This document shows, in pieces, positions 33,602 through 43,889 of a stretch of DNA of 64,000 nt. Below the pieces are notes generated by a model. It did not search any database, was not told the origin of the DNA, and was given only the letters and a program-made list of their open reading frames with translations. The stretch spans positions 202,746 through 266,745 of the forward strand of contig JAVJOO010000003.1 in the NCBI GenBank assembly GCA_040216735.1, read 5' to 3'. This stretch comes from Alphaproteobacteria bacterium (GTDB lineage Bacteria > Pseudomonadota > Alphaproteobacteria > SHVP01). The translations under genes and the position numbers were made by a program. Position 1 is the stretch's first letter; every line of letters begins with the position of its first letter.

Positions 33602-33885
33602 TGTCTGCCTATTTGATCGCCGAGATCGACGTGCACGACGCAGCGGAATACGCAGCGTATACCGCCCAAACGCCGGCGCTTGTCGCTCGCCACGGCGGTA
33701 GGTTTATCGTTCGTGGCGGCAACGCCGAGTCGCTGGAGGGCGAGTGGTCGGGTCGTATTGCGGTGATGGAATTTCCTAACCGCGAGGCGTTAAATGCTTT
33801 CTGGAACGATCCCGATTACCGCGCGATCGTCGGCATTCGACACGCCCACGCCGAGGGCCGTATCGTTGCTGTCGACGGTGTCTAG
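33601..33885 (+). CDS. DUF1330 domain protein
   Basis: The 94-residue protein has the ferredoxin-like dimeric alpha/beta-barrel pattern of DUF1330: AYLIAEIDVHDAAEYAAYTA, LVARHGGRFIVRGGN, RIAVMEFPNREALNAFWNDP, DYRAIVGIRHAHAEGRI. The start ATG 33601 overlaps the GFA stop (TGATG). No function is established for the family; some related barrels are small monooxygenases or isomerases. Confidence 0.9.
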   Translation: MSAYLIAEIDVHDAAEYAAYTAQTPALVARHGGRFIVRGGNAESLEGEWSGRIAVMEFPNREALNAFWNDPDYRAIVGIRHAHAEGRIVAVDGV

Positions 33886-33921
33886 TGCACACTCAATTTT
33901 CACTCGATCCCCGAGGTATCC

Positions 33922-34254
33922 ATGACCCTTGCCAGCAAGACTTGCGTTCCTTGCCGCGGTGGCATCCCACCTCTCACCGAGAACGAAGCGGTGGTTTTCG
34001 CCCGAGAGGTGCCCGACTGGAGCGTGACTCAGAACGCAACCTGGCTCGAACGGCGTTTCACCTTCACAGATTTTGTCGGTGCGTTGGCCTTCGTCAACAG
34101 CATTGGCGCTTTGGCCGAGGAGGAGGGCCATCATCCGGACATCGCGTTTGGTTGGGGCTATGTCAACGTTTCGCTGCAAACCCATAAGATCAAAGGTTTG
34201 CACGAGAACGACTTTATTTTGGCGGCCAAGATCGACGCCGTGGCAACGGCTTAG
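33922..34254 (+). CDS. phhB: Pterin-4a-carbinolamine dehydratase
   Basis: The 110-residue protein matches PCD/DCoH: WLERRFTFTDFVGALAFVNS, then the active-site block EEEGHHPDIAFGWGYVNVSL (about 76-95) with the His-His-Pro triad, and THKIKGLHENDFILAAKID. It recycles 4a-hydroxytetrahydrobiopterin, usually with phenylalanine hydroxylase, or serves molybdopterin-related chemistry. No phhA is nearby. The N-terminal CVPCRGG segment is common in family members. It converges on the hydrolase gene 7 bp away. Confidence 0.93.
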   Translation: MTLASKTCVPCRGGIPPLTENEAVVFAREVPDWSVTQNATWLERRFTFTDFVGALAFVNSIGALAEEEGHHPDIAFGWGYVNVSLQTHKIKGLHENDFILAAKIDAVATA

Positions 34255-34261
34255 TACGATT

Positions 34262-35284
34262 CTACCGGCTTTCCAGTTGGTTGGACAAATACGAATCGAA
34301 GCGTTCCAACCAAGGCTGACGGAAGTCGTCGCGCTCCATCCAAATCTCGTGTTTGGCGCCGGGGATCGGGAACAGGTCGCACGCTGCCATCAGCATGCAG
34401 GCGCGGTCATGGGCGTCCGGTAGCACGATCTGATCGTTGCGCGGGGATGCCAGTAGCACCGGCGTGCGAATGGCGCGCAGATAGCTCTCCTCGTTGATCT
34501 CGGCGATCGCGCGAAACGCGTTGTGCAGCCATCCGTAGGTCGCGCTCCCGAGTCGTAGCGCTGGCTTTAGGCGCATATACTCGTCGCCTACTCGAAAGCG
34601 TTCGGGGTCCTGCGAGACGTCGCTGTCTTCGACGGCAAAGTCATGGTCGTAGACCCAAGCCTTGCCACCGACGACATAGTTTTCCCCTGCAAAGAGGTCA
34701 CCACCCCAAGCGAGCGGTTTCGCGACCCACCTGGGGATTGCCCCGGTATTGATGCGCAGCATTGGCGCCGTCAGGATAGCGAATTCGGCAACGTCAGGAT
34801 GGTCGTGCAGCAGGCGTAACGCGATGTGACCGCCCATTGAATGGGCGAGCACAAACACTGGGACACCATCGCGCCGCTCAACAAAGTCGGTCACAAATTG
34901 CCGCAGATCGTCGGCGTCGCGGTCGTAGCCCTGGAACCAAGGCTTTTGCGAATCCGCAAGGTAGTGGTCCGAACCGCCTTGCCCGCGCCAGTCCATTTGC
35001 CACACGTCGATGTTGCGTGCATGCAGATCGCGGACGACTTCGAAGTATTTTTCGCCGAACTCGCGGAAGCCGGTGACGATCACGGCGGTGGCGCGCGGGG
35101 TGTCGGCGCGCAGATACCCGAAGCGAATGGCTGCCCCCGCGGGGTTAGTAAACCGTCCCCACTGCCACCCATCCGGTTCGGTGAAGCGATCTGGCATCGG
35201 GGCGTCGTGGGCCATGGCGGTGGAACCGAAAAGCACCATGAGTGCGAAAAATACGAGGGCGCAGGCTTGCCGTAGGGTTTTCAT
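34262..35284 (-). CDS. Secreted alpha/beta hydrolase, lysophospholipase-like (copy A)
   Basis: ATG at 35282-35284 gives 340 residues with a signal peptide (MKTLRQACALVFFALMVLFG, cleaved near AMAHD); further upstream codons would bury it behind a 35-residue extension. The serine-aminopeptidase/lysophospholipase fold shows WQMDWRGQGGSDHYLAD, the nucleophile elbow VLAHSMGGHIALRLL, and a late His in GAKHEIWMERDDFR. It is probably periplasmic. It is clearly paralogous to the cytoplasmic protein at 36642-37619 (shared DWRGQGGSD, YPDAKHDIWMERD-type ends), and the two flank the PrpD gene. Confidence 0.87.
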   Translation of the reverse strand: MKTLRQACALVFFALMVLFGSTAMAHDAPMPDRFTEPDGWQWGRFTNPAGAAIRFGYLRADTPRATAVIVTGFREFGEKYFEVVRDLHARNIDVWQMDWRGQGGSDHYLADSQKPWFQGYDRDADDLRQFVTDFVERRDGVPVFVLAHSMGGHIALRLLHDHPDVAEFAILTAPMLRINTGAIPRWVAKPLAWGGDLFAGENYVVGGKAWVYDHDFAVEDSDVSQDPERFRVGDEYMRLKPALRLGSATYGWLHNAFRAIAEINEESYLRAIRTPVLLASPRNDQIVLPDAHDRACMLMAACDLFPIPGAKHEIWMERDDFRQPWLERFDSYLSNQLESR

Positions 35285-35328
35285 CGCCCGATCATCGGGA
35301 AGTATCGGGGTATTCACAAGGCGGAATT

Positions 35329-36645
35329 TTGACAGGATACACGACACAACTCGCGCCCATCGTCGACTGGTTGGCAAAGGAGCGCCCAACCGAGCATGAC
35401 GACGTCGCGGTAAAGGCGCGCCTTCTTTTGCTCGACACGCTGGGATGCGCCATCGCCGGCCTCGGCCGCGCCGAGGTTGACAGATATGCCCGACGCCTGG
35501 GTGGCCCTGGCGGGCTCGTCTGTCCAGGTTTCCCCGCCGGTCTTGTGCCGCAGCATTTTGGTCATGTCATGGCGCTGGCGGCCTGCTGGGACGAAGCATG
35601 CGAGGGCCTGGCCCGGGCTCACGGGCGACCGGGTTTGCATGCGGTGCCCGCAGCGGTTGCTGTGGCGTTGGCTGGCGATCGTACCCTCGGGGCGACACTG
35701 GATGCCGTTGTCCTGGGCTACGAGATGGGCGGGCGCCTCGGCGAAGCTTGGCGGATTCGCCCTGGCATGCATGTCGACGGAACCTGGGGCACGATAGCCG
35801 CGGCCGTCGCTGCGGCAGCGCTTGCCACAGGTGCCGGCGCAGCGGCGATCGGCGCCGCCGTTCAGGCGGCAGCCTGCGCGCTCCCGGCTAGCCTCTACGC
35901 ACCGGTGCGCCAGGGTGCCACGATGCGCAATCTCTATGTTGCCCAGGCCGTGTCGCGCGGGATCGAAACGGCATACGCGCTCGCGGCGGGTGTCGGTGCG
36001 CCGACACAGGTGCTCGACGACGCGGTTGGTCTAACCTTCGATTCGCAACGTCTTGGCGCCCTGGCCCCGCCCCAGGTTTGGCTGATTCTGGAAGGGTATT
36101 TCAAGCCTTTTGCCGCCGTGCGCCATGTGCATTACGGCGTCCAAGCCGCGCTCGACTGGAGGGCCCAGTATGGAAATGCGACCGAGAAGATCGAGTCCAT
36201 CGCCCTTCGAACCTACGCCGAGGCGAATACCTATTGCGGCAACCGCGCGCCCAAGCACGCCATCCAAGCGCAGTTCAGTTTGACCTACGGTGTTGCCCAC
36301 GCTTTGGTCCGCGGTTCACTGGGGCCGGAGGCTTACGATGCAACCGCGCTTGCCGACACGGAAATCAGGCGACTTGAAGAATGTATAGGCGTCGACGATG
36401 GCGAAGTGTTTCCATCTGGTCGTGGCGCCGTTCTCGAAATCGTCGCCGACGGTGCCAAGACAGAGGTCGCTGTGGACGGTGTTGTCGGCGACCCCGACCG
36501 CCCGATGCGAGCCAATGCCGTCGTTGCAAAATTCCACCGTTATGGGGGGGGGCGAATCGGCAAAACCGCCGCGGGCGAATTGGCGGCGAGGATCATGGAC
36601 GCGCCGCTGGAGCGACCGCTTGCCGAGATCTTTCGAGGCGTTTAG
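35329..36645 (+). CDS. MmgE/PrpD family protein (second copy)
   Basis: The likely start is TTG 35329, preceded by AAGGCGGA, giving 438 residues that begin TGYTTQLAPIVDWLAKERPT; the frame is open upstream to a GTG at 35242, so the start is uncertain. Family segments are LLLDTLGCAIAGLGRAEVDR, the WDEACEGLARAHGRPGLHAV region, GYEMGGRLGEAWRIRPGMHV, and KPFAAVRHVHYGVQAALDWR. It is diverged from the PrpD protein at 474-1901, and its DDTHA-like active-site segment is altered. The substrate is unknown. The stop overlaps that of the convergent hydrolase gene. Confidence 0.85.
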   Translation: MTGYTTQLAPIVDWLAKERPTEHDDVAVKARLLLLDTLGCAIAGLGRAEVDRYARRLGGPGGLVCPGFPAGLVPQHFGHVMALAACWDEACEGLARAHGRPGLHAVPAAVAVALAGDRTLGATLDAVVLGYEMGGRLGEAWRIRPGMHVDGTWGTIAAAVAAAALATGAGAAAIGAAVQAAACALPASLYAPVRQGATMRNLYVAQAVSRGIETAYALAAGVGAPTQVLDDAVGLTFDSQRLGALAPPQVWLILEGYFKPFAAVRHVHYGVQAALDWRAQYGNATEKIESIALRTYAEANTYCGNRAPKHAIQAQFSLTYGVAHALVRGSLGPEAYDATALADTEIRRLEECIGVDDGEVFPSGRGAVLEIVADGAKTEVAVDGVVGDPDRPMRANAVVAKFHRYGGGRIGKTAAGELAARIMDAPLERPLAEIFRGV

Positions 36646-37619
36646 GCGACGCCGACTTTGTCGGTAAGAAAGCGATCCAATGCAGCAAGGAGCGGCGCGC
36701 GGACGGCGTCGCGCTCCATCCAAATATCGTGCTTCGCGTCAGGGTAATCTTCGACGTGACAGTCGGGCAGGTGAAGTGCTGCCGCGCGATGGGCCGCATT
36801 CTCGACGATGACGTCCTGGCCCGCCGACGCGATGTATATCGGCGACTCGATCTTCCGTAGAACGGATGCCTGCCGAAGATGGCGGATCGATCGAAACGAT
36901 TCGTGGAGCCAGCGCCAAGTGCCACCGCCGATTCGAAGGCTTGGTTCAAGACGGTAGTAGAGCTGCGCGACACGGTAGCGCACCGGGTCCTGCGAGAGCC
37001 GGCTTTCCTCGACCGGGTAGTGTTCCCGAAACCACCAGTCCTCATGTCCCAAGATATAGCGGGTGCCGAACCCAGTCGCGGTCATCGCCCGCGCAACCTG
37101 CGCAACGACCGCAGGCGCGGCCTTGTCGGTCTTGATCCCCAACATAGGTGCGGTGAGAAACGCACCGTTGACGCTGCCGGGGTGGGTCGAGAGATAGCGC
37201 AGCGCAATATGCGCGCCCATCGAGTGGGCGAGAAAGAACACCGGAAAGTTCGCGTTCAAGTCCACGAAGCGCGTGAGAAAAGCGTGGAGGTCGCGGACAT
37301 CCCGCTGATAGCCGAGCGAATGCATCTTGTGGCCGTTGTCGAGGTACCGGTCGGACCCACCTTGGCCCCGCCAATCGAGGTGGCGCACGGCAATCCCTCG
37401 GTCGAGGAGATCGGCGTAAAGCTCGAACCATTGTTCTGCGAAACCGCCGAAACCGGGCAGAGCAATCGCAGTCGCGCGCAGGGTCTTGCGCGGGCGCGGA
37501 TCGGCCCATCCGGCGCGCAGGCGGGCGCCGTCGGGGTTGGCGAAATAGCCCCAACGCCAATCTTCGTGTTGAAGAAAGCGGTTTTGTAGGGGAACGGGGA
37601 GGACCGACTGGTCGTACAC
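36642..37619 (-). CDS. Alpha/beta hydrolase, lysophospholipase-like (copy B)
   Basis: The 325-residue protein starts at GTG 37617-37619, 2 bp after the oxoprolinase stop, so it is probably co-transcribed with that gene. Motifs are WRWGYFANPDGARLRAGWAD, LDWRGQGGSDRYLDNG, the elbow FLAHSMGAHIALRYL with nucleophile Ser, and the late His in YPDAKHDIWMERD. Unlike copy A it has no signal peptide and should be cytoplasmic. Shared blocks along the whole length show the two are paralogues. Confidence 0.87.
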   Translation of the reverse strand: MYDQSVLPVPLQNRFLQHEDWRWGYFANPDGARLRAGWADPRPRKTLRATAIALPGFGGFAEQWFELYADLLDRGIAVRHLDWRGQGGSDRYLDNGHKMHSLGYQRDVRDLHAFLTRFVDLNANFPVFFLAHSMGAHIALRYLSTHPGSVNGAFLTAPMLGIKTDKAAPAVVAQVARAMTATGFGTRYILGHEDWWFREHYPVEESRLSQDPVRYRVAQLYYRLEPSLRIGGGTWRWLHESFRSIRHLRQASVLRKIESPIYIASAGQDVIVENAAHRAAALHLPDCHVEDYPDAKHDIWMERDAVRAPLLAALDRFLTDKVGVA

Positions 37620-37621
37620 AG

Positions 37622-40600
37622 TTACTTGGCTGCCGTTCTCGCGTTGCCGACGGGACCGAAGCCGCCGCCCGTCGGGGTCTGAATGACGAAGACGTCACCC
37701 GGATTCATTTCAACCGCCCACCGCCCGGATTTGCTTTCGTCGAGCGTGCCGTCGGCGCGTTCGACCCAGTTGCGGCCGCACTGCCCGGGGCCGCCGCCTG
37801 CCGCGCCGAACGGAGGGACCACGCGGTGACTTGCAAGGATCGCGGCCGTCATGGGTTCGAGGAAACGTATTCGCCGAATCGTACCGTCGCCGCCACGCCA
37901 CTGGCCTTCTCCGCCCGAGCCGCGGCGAATCCGGTGGCTCTCCAGCAAAACCGGGAATCGCCACTCCAGAACCTCCGGATCGGTCAGGCGGGTATTAGTC
38001 ATGTGAACCTGAACCGCGGCAGTACCGTCGAAACCGGGCCCGGCACCGGAGCCGCCCGAAACGGTCTCGTAATACTGCCAGCGTGCATTGCCGAAGGTGA
38101 AGTTGTTCATCGTGCCCTGTGCCGCGCCTAGGACGCCGAGCGCGCCGATCAACGTATCGGTCAGGTTTTGCGAGGTCTCGACGTTGCCCGCTACTACGGC
38201 GGCCGGATAGCTCGAGTCGAGCATGGAGCCGTCGGGAATAATAATTTCGATTGGCTTCAGGCATCCTTGGTTCAACGGAATATCGTCGTCGACCAACATC
38301 CGGAAGACATAGAGAACGGCGGCCATGGTCACGGCGCGCGGCGCATTGTAGTTTCCGGGGTGCTGGTCCGACGTTCCGGTGAAATCGATCGTTAGTGCCC
38401 GTGCGGCACGGTTGACCTTGATCGCAACCTGAAGCGCATAGCCGTCGTCGAAGGGGTAGACGAAATGGCCGTCGTGCAGACGGTCGATCACGCGGCGTAC
38501 CGATTCCTCGGCGTTGTCCTGGACGTGCCCCATATAGGCTTGCACAACGTCGAGCCCGAAGTGGTCGACCATACGACGCAATTCTTGGACGCCTTTCTCG
38601 CACGCCGCGACCTGGGCTTTCAGGTCGGCAATGTTTTGAGCCGGATTGCGGGCAGGGTAGGGGCCCGAGGCGAGCAGCTCTAACATCTCGGCCTCACGTA
38701 AATGGCCGCCGTCGACCAGCGTAAAGTTGTCGATCAAGATGCCTTCCTGATCGATGCTCGTTGAATCCGGCGGCATGGAACCCGGCGTGATGCCACCAAT
38801 GTCGGCCTGGTGGCCGCGACTTCCGGTAAAGAACAAGAGCGCGCCGCTCTCGATGTCGAACACGGGAGTTATGACCGTGACATCGGGCAGATGGGTACCG
38901 CCGTTGTAGGGCGCGTTGAGGACGTACACGTCGCCCTTCTTGATGGTGTCGCCACGTTCGCGAATGACGGTCTTGATGCTTTCGCTCATCGAGCCGAGAT
39001 GAACCGGCATGTGCGGAGCGTTGGCGACCAGGTTTCCGTCGGCGTCGAACACGGCGCACGAGAAGTCCAGGCGTTCCTTGATGTTGACCGAAGACGCGGT
39101 GTTCTGGAGCGTCGAGCCCATTTGTTCGGCGATGGACATGAACAGATTGTTGAAGATCTCCAGCATCACCGGGTCGACCTCGGTGCCGATGGCATGGGCG
39201 CGTTGCTTGGCAACGACACGGGTCAACAGAAGTTCGGCGCGGTCGTTGAGGGTCGCTTGCCAACCCGGTTCCACGACAATCGTCGAGTTCGGTTCGGTGA
39301 TGATGGCGGGCCCTGCGACCGGGGTGTCGGCGGGCACCTGCGCGCGAGCGTAGATCGGGGTTTCGAGGTTTCCTTCGATGGTATGGACTGTGACCTCGGC
39401 GTCAGGGGCGGGTAGGGGGCCGGACGGCGCGACGGCGTCCTGTAAAAATGCCTTACTGACCTCGGCGCGTCCGCGGCCCTCTACCGCTACGGCTTCGACG
39501 ATCAACGGTTTTTCCGGGGCATCGAAACCGTAGCGTTGGCGGTGGATGGATTCGAACTCGGCGCGCATCGTCGTGGCGTCGGCGAAGTTCACAATCAACG
39601 GCGTGTCGCTGCCTTCGTAGCGCAGATGGGCCCTGCGCAGCATCTCGATCCGGTCGGGCGTGATCGCCTGGCCGATCAGTTCGCTGCGGGCGTCACTTTC
39701 CAGATTATCGATATCCTGGCGCAAGCGATCGACTAACGCGTCGTCCAAGACCGCCTCAACCGCGAGTTCGCGCATGGACGTCGTGTCTGCAAGGCCCATC
39801 CCATAGGCCGAAAGCAGGCTCGCGAGCGGATGGATGACCACCTTCGTCATGCCGAGCGCGTCGGCGACCAAACAGGCATGTTGCGCGCCCGCACCGCCGA
39901 AGCAGCACAGCGTGTAATCTGTGACGTCGTACCCGCGTTGGATCGAGATCTTCTTGATGGCATTGGCCATATTCTCGACCGCGATATTGATGAAACCGTT
40001 GGCGACTTCTTGGGCTGATCGTTTGTCGCCGGTTGCCCGTTCGATGTCGCCTGCCAGGGCCTCGAATTTTTCGTGCACGATCGCGGCGTCGATCGGCTGG
40101 TCACCGTCCGGGCCGAAGACGGTAGGAAAGGAACTGGCTTGGAGCTTGCCGACGCATACGTTGGCGTCGGTCACGGTCAGCGGGCCGCCACGGCGATAGC
40201 AGGCCGGCCCTGGGTTGGCGCCTGCGGAGTCTGGACCGACCCGGTAGCGCGACCCGTCGAAATGGAGGATCGATCCGCCGCCGGCCGCTACGGTGTGGAT
40301 CGCCATCATCGGTGCCCGCATCCGGACGCCGGCGACCTCGGTTTCGAACGCGCGTTCGAACTCGCCGTCGTAGTGCGACACGTCGGTCGATGTGCCACCC
40401 ATGTCGAAACCGATGATCTTCGGCAGACCTGCGCGTTCGCTGGTCCGCACTGCACCAACGACGCCGCCCGCCGGTCCCGAGAGAATCGAGTCCTTGCCTT
40501 GGAAGAAATCGGAACGCGCCAGACCGCCGCTGGATTGCATGAACATCAGGCGCGTGCCGCCTAGTTCGTCGGCTAACCCGTCGATATAGCGCCGCAGGAT

Positions 40601-41251
40601 CGGCGTAAGGTAAGCGTCGACCACGGTCGTATCGCCGCGGCTGACCAACTTCATCAGCGGGCTCACCTCGTGGGAGACCGAGACCTGGGTGAAGCCGATG
40701 GTATGCGCGATATCGCCGACCCGTCTCTCGTGTTCAGGAAAGCGATAGCCGTGCATCAGGACGATTGCCGCGGCCCGGATGCCGTCGGCGAAGGCGGCCT
40801 CAAGGTCCTGTTTGACCTTGGCCTCGTTCAGGTCGTTCAGAACCGTACCGTCCGCGGCGATGCGCTCCTCGGCTTCGATCACCTGCTCGTAGAGCATTTC
40901 CGGGAGTTCGATGTGTCGAGCGAAGAGCTTCGGGCGGTTTTGGTAGCCGATCCTCAGAGCGTCGCCCAGGCCCTGGGTGATGACCAGCACCGTCCGGTCG
41001 CCCTTGCGTTCCAGCAACGCGTTTGTCGCGACCGTCGTACCCATCTTGACCGACGCGATCCGATCGGCGGGAATCGGATTGTCGGCGGCTACACCGAGGG
41101 TTTCGCGGATTCCCTGAAGGGCCGCATCGCGGTAGCGCTCAGGGTTTTCGGAGAGGAGTTTTCGTGCTTGGAGCGAGCCGTCCGGCGCGCGGGCGACCAC
41201 GTCGGTAAACGTGCCGCCACGGTCGATCCAGAACTGCCACCGTCCATCCAT
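37622..41251 (-). CDS. 5-oxoprolinase / hydantoinase, fused HyuA-HyuB form
   Basis: The 1209-residue protein joins HyuA and HyuB as in ATP-dependent 5-oxoprolinase. The HyuA half (about 1-690) has the actin-like ATP site [58 protein letters not shown] and GGAGAQHA. The HyuB half begins near [20 protein letters not shown] and includes [37 protein letters not shown] and [11 protein letters not shown], ending [15 protein letters not shown]. The enzyme hydrolyses 5-oxoproline to glutamate with ATP, though hydantoins are possible substrates. Confidence 0.94.
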   Translation of the reverse strand: MDGRWQFWIDRGGTFTDVVARAPDGSLQARKLLSENPERYRDAALQGIRETLGVAADNPIPADRIASVKMGTTVATNALLERKGDRTVLVITQGLGDALRIGYQNRPKLFARHIELPEMLYEQVIEAEERIAADGTVLNDLNEAKVKQDLEAAFADGIRAAAIVLMHGYRFPEHERRVGDIAHTIGFTQVSVSHEVSPLMKLVSRGDTTVVDAYLTPILRRYIDGLADELGGTRLMFMQSSGGLARSDFFQGKDSILSGPAGGVVGAVRTSERAGLPKIIGFDMGGTSTDVSHYDGEFERAFETEVAGVRMRAPMMAIHTVAAGGGSILHFDGSRYRVGPDSAGANPGPACYRRGGPLTVTDANVCVGKLQASSFPTVFGPDGDQPIDAAIVHEKFEALAGDIERATGDKRSAQEVANGFINIAVENMANAIKKISIQRGYDVTDYTLCCFGGAGAQHACLVADALGMTKVVIHPLASLLSAYGMGLADTTSMRELAVEAVLDDALVDRLRQDIDNLESDARSELIGQAITPDRIEMLRRAHLRYEGSDTPLIVNFADATTMRAEFESIHRQRYGFDAPEKPLIVEAVAVEGRGRAEVSKAFLQDAVAPSGPLPAPDAEVTVHTIEGNLETPIYARAQVPADTPVAGPAIITEPNSTIVVEPGWQATLNDRAELLLTRVVAKQRAHAIGTEVDPVMLEIFNNLFMSIAEQMGSTLQNTASSVNIKERLDFSCAVFDADGNLVANAPHMPVHLGSMSESIKTVIRERGDTIKKGDVYVLNAPYNGGTHLPDVTVITPVFDIESGALLFFTGSRGHQADIGGITPGSMPPDSTSIDQEGILIDNFTLVDGGHLREAEMLELLASGPYPARNPAQNIADLKAQVAACEKGVQELRRMVDHFGLDVVQAYMGHVQDNAEESVRRVIDRLHDGHFVYPFDDGYALQVAIKVNRAARALTIDFTGTSDQHPGNYNAPRAVTMAAVLYVFRMLVDDDIPLNQGCLKPIEIIIPDGSMLDSSYPAAVVAGNVETSQNLTDTLIGALGVLGAAQGTMNNFTFGNARWQYYETVSGGSGAGPGFDGTAAVQVHMTNTRLTDPEVLEWRFPVLLESHRIRRGSGGEGQWRGGDGTIRRIRFLEPMTAAILASHRVVPPFGAAGGGPGQCGRNWVERADGTLDESKSGRWAVEMNPGDVFVIQTPTGGGFGPVGNARTAAK

Positions 41252-41357
41252 CTTCAGTTCGATAACACATCGGACGGCGGCGGCCTAGCGAGCGCTCGAG
41301 ACAACGACCGCTGGCGAAAATCGACCCTGCGCGCTAGGTTCGCACAGGAGTGATGCC

Positions 41358-42089
41358 ATGAGTATTTGGGGTAAGATTATCGGAGCAACGACCGGTTTCG
41401 CGGTCGGGGGGCCCATTGGCGCGCTCGTGGGCGGGTTGGCCGGGCACGTCTTCGATCGTCACCGCGCGCGCACCGACGACGGCGGTGGCGACGCAACCAA
41501 GCAAATCGCGTTTACGATCGGCGTCATCGCGTTGGGCGCGAAAATGGCAAAGGCCGACGGCGTCGTTACGGCGGACGAGATACAAGCGTTCAAAGAAGTC
41601 TTTCAGATTCCACCCGAAGAGATGAAAAACGTGGCGCGGGTCTTCGATCAGGCCCGCAAGGACGCGCGCGGTTACGAGATTTACGCGCACCAGATCGCCG
41701 GTCTCTTCAAGGATAACCCGCAAGTCCTCGAAGACCTTCTGGACGGGTTGTTCCATATCGCCAAAGCCGACAACGTCATGCATCCGGCCGAACTCGGGTA
41801 CCTTGAGGGCGTGGCTAGGATATTCGGTTTCGATGCGGACGGTTTTGCCCGCATCAAGGAGGGTCACCTCGGACCCGACCAAGCCGATCCCTACCGTGTT
41901 CTCGGGGTAACGCGCGACGCATCCGGCGACGAGATCAAAAAAGCCTACCGAAAATTGATTCGCGAGCATCACCCCGATTCGCTGATTGCCCAAGGTGTAC
42001 CCGAGGAGTTCGTGCGCGTCGCCAACGATAAGCTCGCGGCCATCAACGTCGCCTACGATCGGATAGAAAAAGAGCGGGGGCTCGCCTAG
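41358..42089 (+). CDS. DjlA-like co-chaperone (TerB plus J domain)
   Basis: The 243-residue protein has a Gly-rich N-terminal segment (about 5-32; ATTGFAVGGPIGALVGGLAG) that may insert in the membrane. A TerB domain follows (about 48-165; KMAKADGVVTADEIQAFKEV and HIAKADNVMHPAEL), then a C-terminal J domain (about 177-240) with the HPD tripeptide in REHHPDSL. DjlA-type proteins stimulate DnaK ATPase at the inner membrane. The single-gene unit is divergent from the oxoprolinase gene and 7 bp before the first EamA gene. AGGAGTGATGCC precedes the ATG. Confidence 0.9.
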   Translation: MSIWGKIIGATTGFAVGGPIGALVGGLAGHVFDRHRARTDDGGGDATKQIAFTIGVIALGAKMAKADGVVTADEIQAFKEVFQIPPEEMKNVARVFDQARKDARGYEIYAHQIAGLFKDNPQVLEDLLDGLFHIAKADNVMHPAELGYLEGVARIFGFDADGFARIKEGHLGPDQADPYRVLGVTRDASGDEIKKAYRKLIREHHPDSLIAQGVPEEFVRVANDKLAAINVAYDRIEKERGLA

Positions 42090-42096
42090 AGGTCCT

Positions 42097-43008
42097 ATGC
42101 GCCCGCAGCATCTCGTCTTTGCGTTGGTCATGGCGGCTGCGGCCGGTACCAACTGGGTCGCGTCCAAGATCGCCGTCGATACCTTGCCGCCATTCCTCAC
42201 AGTGGCAATGCGGTTTGCGATCTTGACGGTTGTGTTGTCGCCGTTTGCACGCCTTTTCCCAGGCCAAATGCGCAATGTTTTTCTGGTAGCGGTGACATTG
42301 GGCGTGATGCAGTTCGGCTTTATGTTTCAGTCGTTGAGCTTATCCGACGACGTCTCGACCATGGCCATTACCAACCAGCTCTATGTTCCGTTCTCGACGA
42401 TCCTTGGGATCGTTTTCCTCGGCGAGCGGATCGGATGGGTACGCAGCGTTGCCATTGCCATTGCCTTCGGCGGTGTCGCGGTGATGGGGTTCGATCCGGC
42501 TGCATTCCGCCAGATCGATGCCATGTTGTTCGTGATGCTGTCCGCGATGTCGCTGTCGGTGTCGTCGCTGTTCATGAGGAAGCTGAGCGGCATTACGGTC
42601 TTTCAGTTGCAGTTTTGGCTGTCGGCCATGGCGGCGCCGCAAATGTTTGTTCTTTCGTTTGTTTTCGAATTCGATCGTTGGGCTGCCGTACCCGATGCGT
42701 CGGCCCTGGCATGGTACGCCTTCGTCTATACGATCTTCGTCGGAACGCTGTTTCATGCCGGTTGGTATTTCCTACTCAGACGCTATCCGGTCAGCACTGT
42801 CGCGCCGCTCATGTTGCTGCTACCGGTCTTCGGGATCGGATCGGGCGTGGCGGTCTACGGCGACGTGCTAACGCCGCAGATCATGCTCGGCGGTGCGCTA
42901 ACGCTTCTGGGGGTTGCGATCATTGTGTTGCGGTCACGTGAAGGCGAGGGCGGCGAGGTCGATTTCGACAAGAAGCCTCGGGACGACGCCAGCGCGTCAC
43001 GGGGATGA
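42097..43008 (+). CDS. EamA/DMT family exporter (1)
   Basis: The 303-residue protein has about ten transmembrane helices in two EamA repeats: ALVMAAAAGTNWVASKIAVD, LPPFLTVAMRFAILTVVLSP, YVPFSTILGIVFLGERIGWV in repeat 1, and YPVSTVAPLMLLLPVFGIGS in repeat 2. Drug/metabolite transporters of this type export amino acids, purines or other small molecules. The substrate is unknown. Its stop overlaps the next EamA start (ATGA, 43005-43008), suggesting a coupled, perhaps heteromeric, pair. Confidence 0.92.
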   Translation: MRPQHLVFALVMAAAAGTNWVASKIAVDTLPPFLTVAMRFAILTVVLSPFARLFPGQMRNVFLVAVTLGVMQFGFMFQSLSLSDDVSTMAITNQLYVPFSTILGIVFLGERIGWVRSVAIAIAFGGVAVMGFDPAAFRQIDAMLFVMLSAMSLSVSSLFMRKLSGITVFQLQFWLSAMAAPQMFVLSFVFEFDRWAAVPDASALAWYAFVYTIFVGTLFHAGWYFLLRRYPVSTVAPLMLLLPVFGIGSGVAVYGDVLTPQIMLGGALTLLGVAIIVLRSREGEGGEVDFDKKPRDDASASRG

Positions 43009-43889
43009 AACCGCAACACCTCCTGCTTGCGCTATCGATCACCGTCCTATGGGGATTCAACTTTGTCGCGGCGAAGACCGCGCTCGATCATTTTCCGCCC
43101 TTCGAAATGCTGCTGTTGCGGTTCGTCCTGTTGACACTCATTCTGTTGCCGTTCTTGCGGGTGCCGCGCGAAAAGCTGCGTGCTGTCGTGGCTGTCGGCT
43201 TTATGATCGGCGTATTCCACTTCTCACTCAATTTTCTGGGCCTCGGCCTGTCGGGAGACGTGTCCTCGGCGGCTATCGCCACGCAACTCTTCATCCCTTT
43301 TAGCACTATCCTGGCGGTTCTCTTTCTAGCCGAACGCGTCGGCGTCTGGCGGACCTCGGCGATTGCGGTAGCCTTCTCAGGCACCGTTGTCGTCTCCTTC
43401 GATCCTGTCGTAGTCAATCATCTGGACGCTTTGCTTGTTGTTGTACTCAGCGCGATTCCGATGGCGGTCGCGACGATCATGCTCCGTCAGCTTAAGGGTG
43501 TCGGTCCGCTGCAGATCCAGGCGTGGACCGGCCTGGTCGGTATTCCCGCTTACTTACTTCTGACGATCCTGTTTGAAAGTGGGCAGATCGAGGCCTTACG
43601 GACGGCAACCTTCGCGCCGATTGCCGGGATCGTTTATGCAGTTCTTGCCGCCTCGCTCATCGGCCACGGCGGCCTTTACTTTCTTCTTCAGCGTTACCCG
43701 GTCACTTGGGTCAATCCGTTGTTTCTGCTCTCGCCGATCTTCGCGGTCTTCTTCGGTGTCACCGTCTACGGCGATCACTTGACGATCCAAATATTCATTG
43801 GCGGGCTGATGACGATCGTTGGGGTTGCCATTATCGCCGTCCGTTCGGCGCGACGCGGCGCACCAATTCCAGAGAAGGTTGCGCCTTGA
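43005..43889 (+). CDS. EamA/DMT family exporter (2)
   Basis: The 294-residue paralogue of the previous gene again has ten predicted helices: LALSITVLWGFNFVAAKTAL, FPPFEMLLLRFVLLTLILLP, FIPFSTILAVLFLAERVGVW, and YPVTWVNPLFLLSPIFAVFF. Tandem EamA pairs are frequent and may form two-subunit pumps, though most DMT proteins work as homodimers. The downstream amidase start (TTG 43886) overlaps the stop, so three genes are translationally linked. Confidence 0.92.
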   Translation: MKPQHLLLALSITVLWGFNFVAAKTALDHFPPFEMLLLRFVLLTLILLPFLRVPREKLRAVVAVGFMIGVFHFSLNFLGLGLSGDVSSAAIATQLFIPFSTILAVLFLAERVGVWRTSAIAVAFSGTVVVSFDPVVVNHLDALLVVVLSAIPMAVATIMLRQLKGVGPLQIQAWTGLVGIPAYLLLTILFESGQIEALRTATFAPIAGIVYAVLAASLIGHGGLYFLLQRYPVTWVNPLFLLSPIFAVFFGVTVYGDHLTIQIFIGGLMTIVGVAIIAVRSARRGAPIPEKVAP

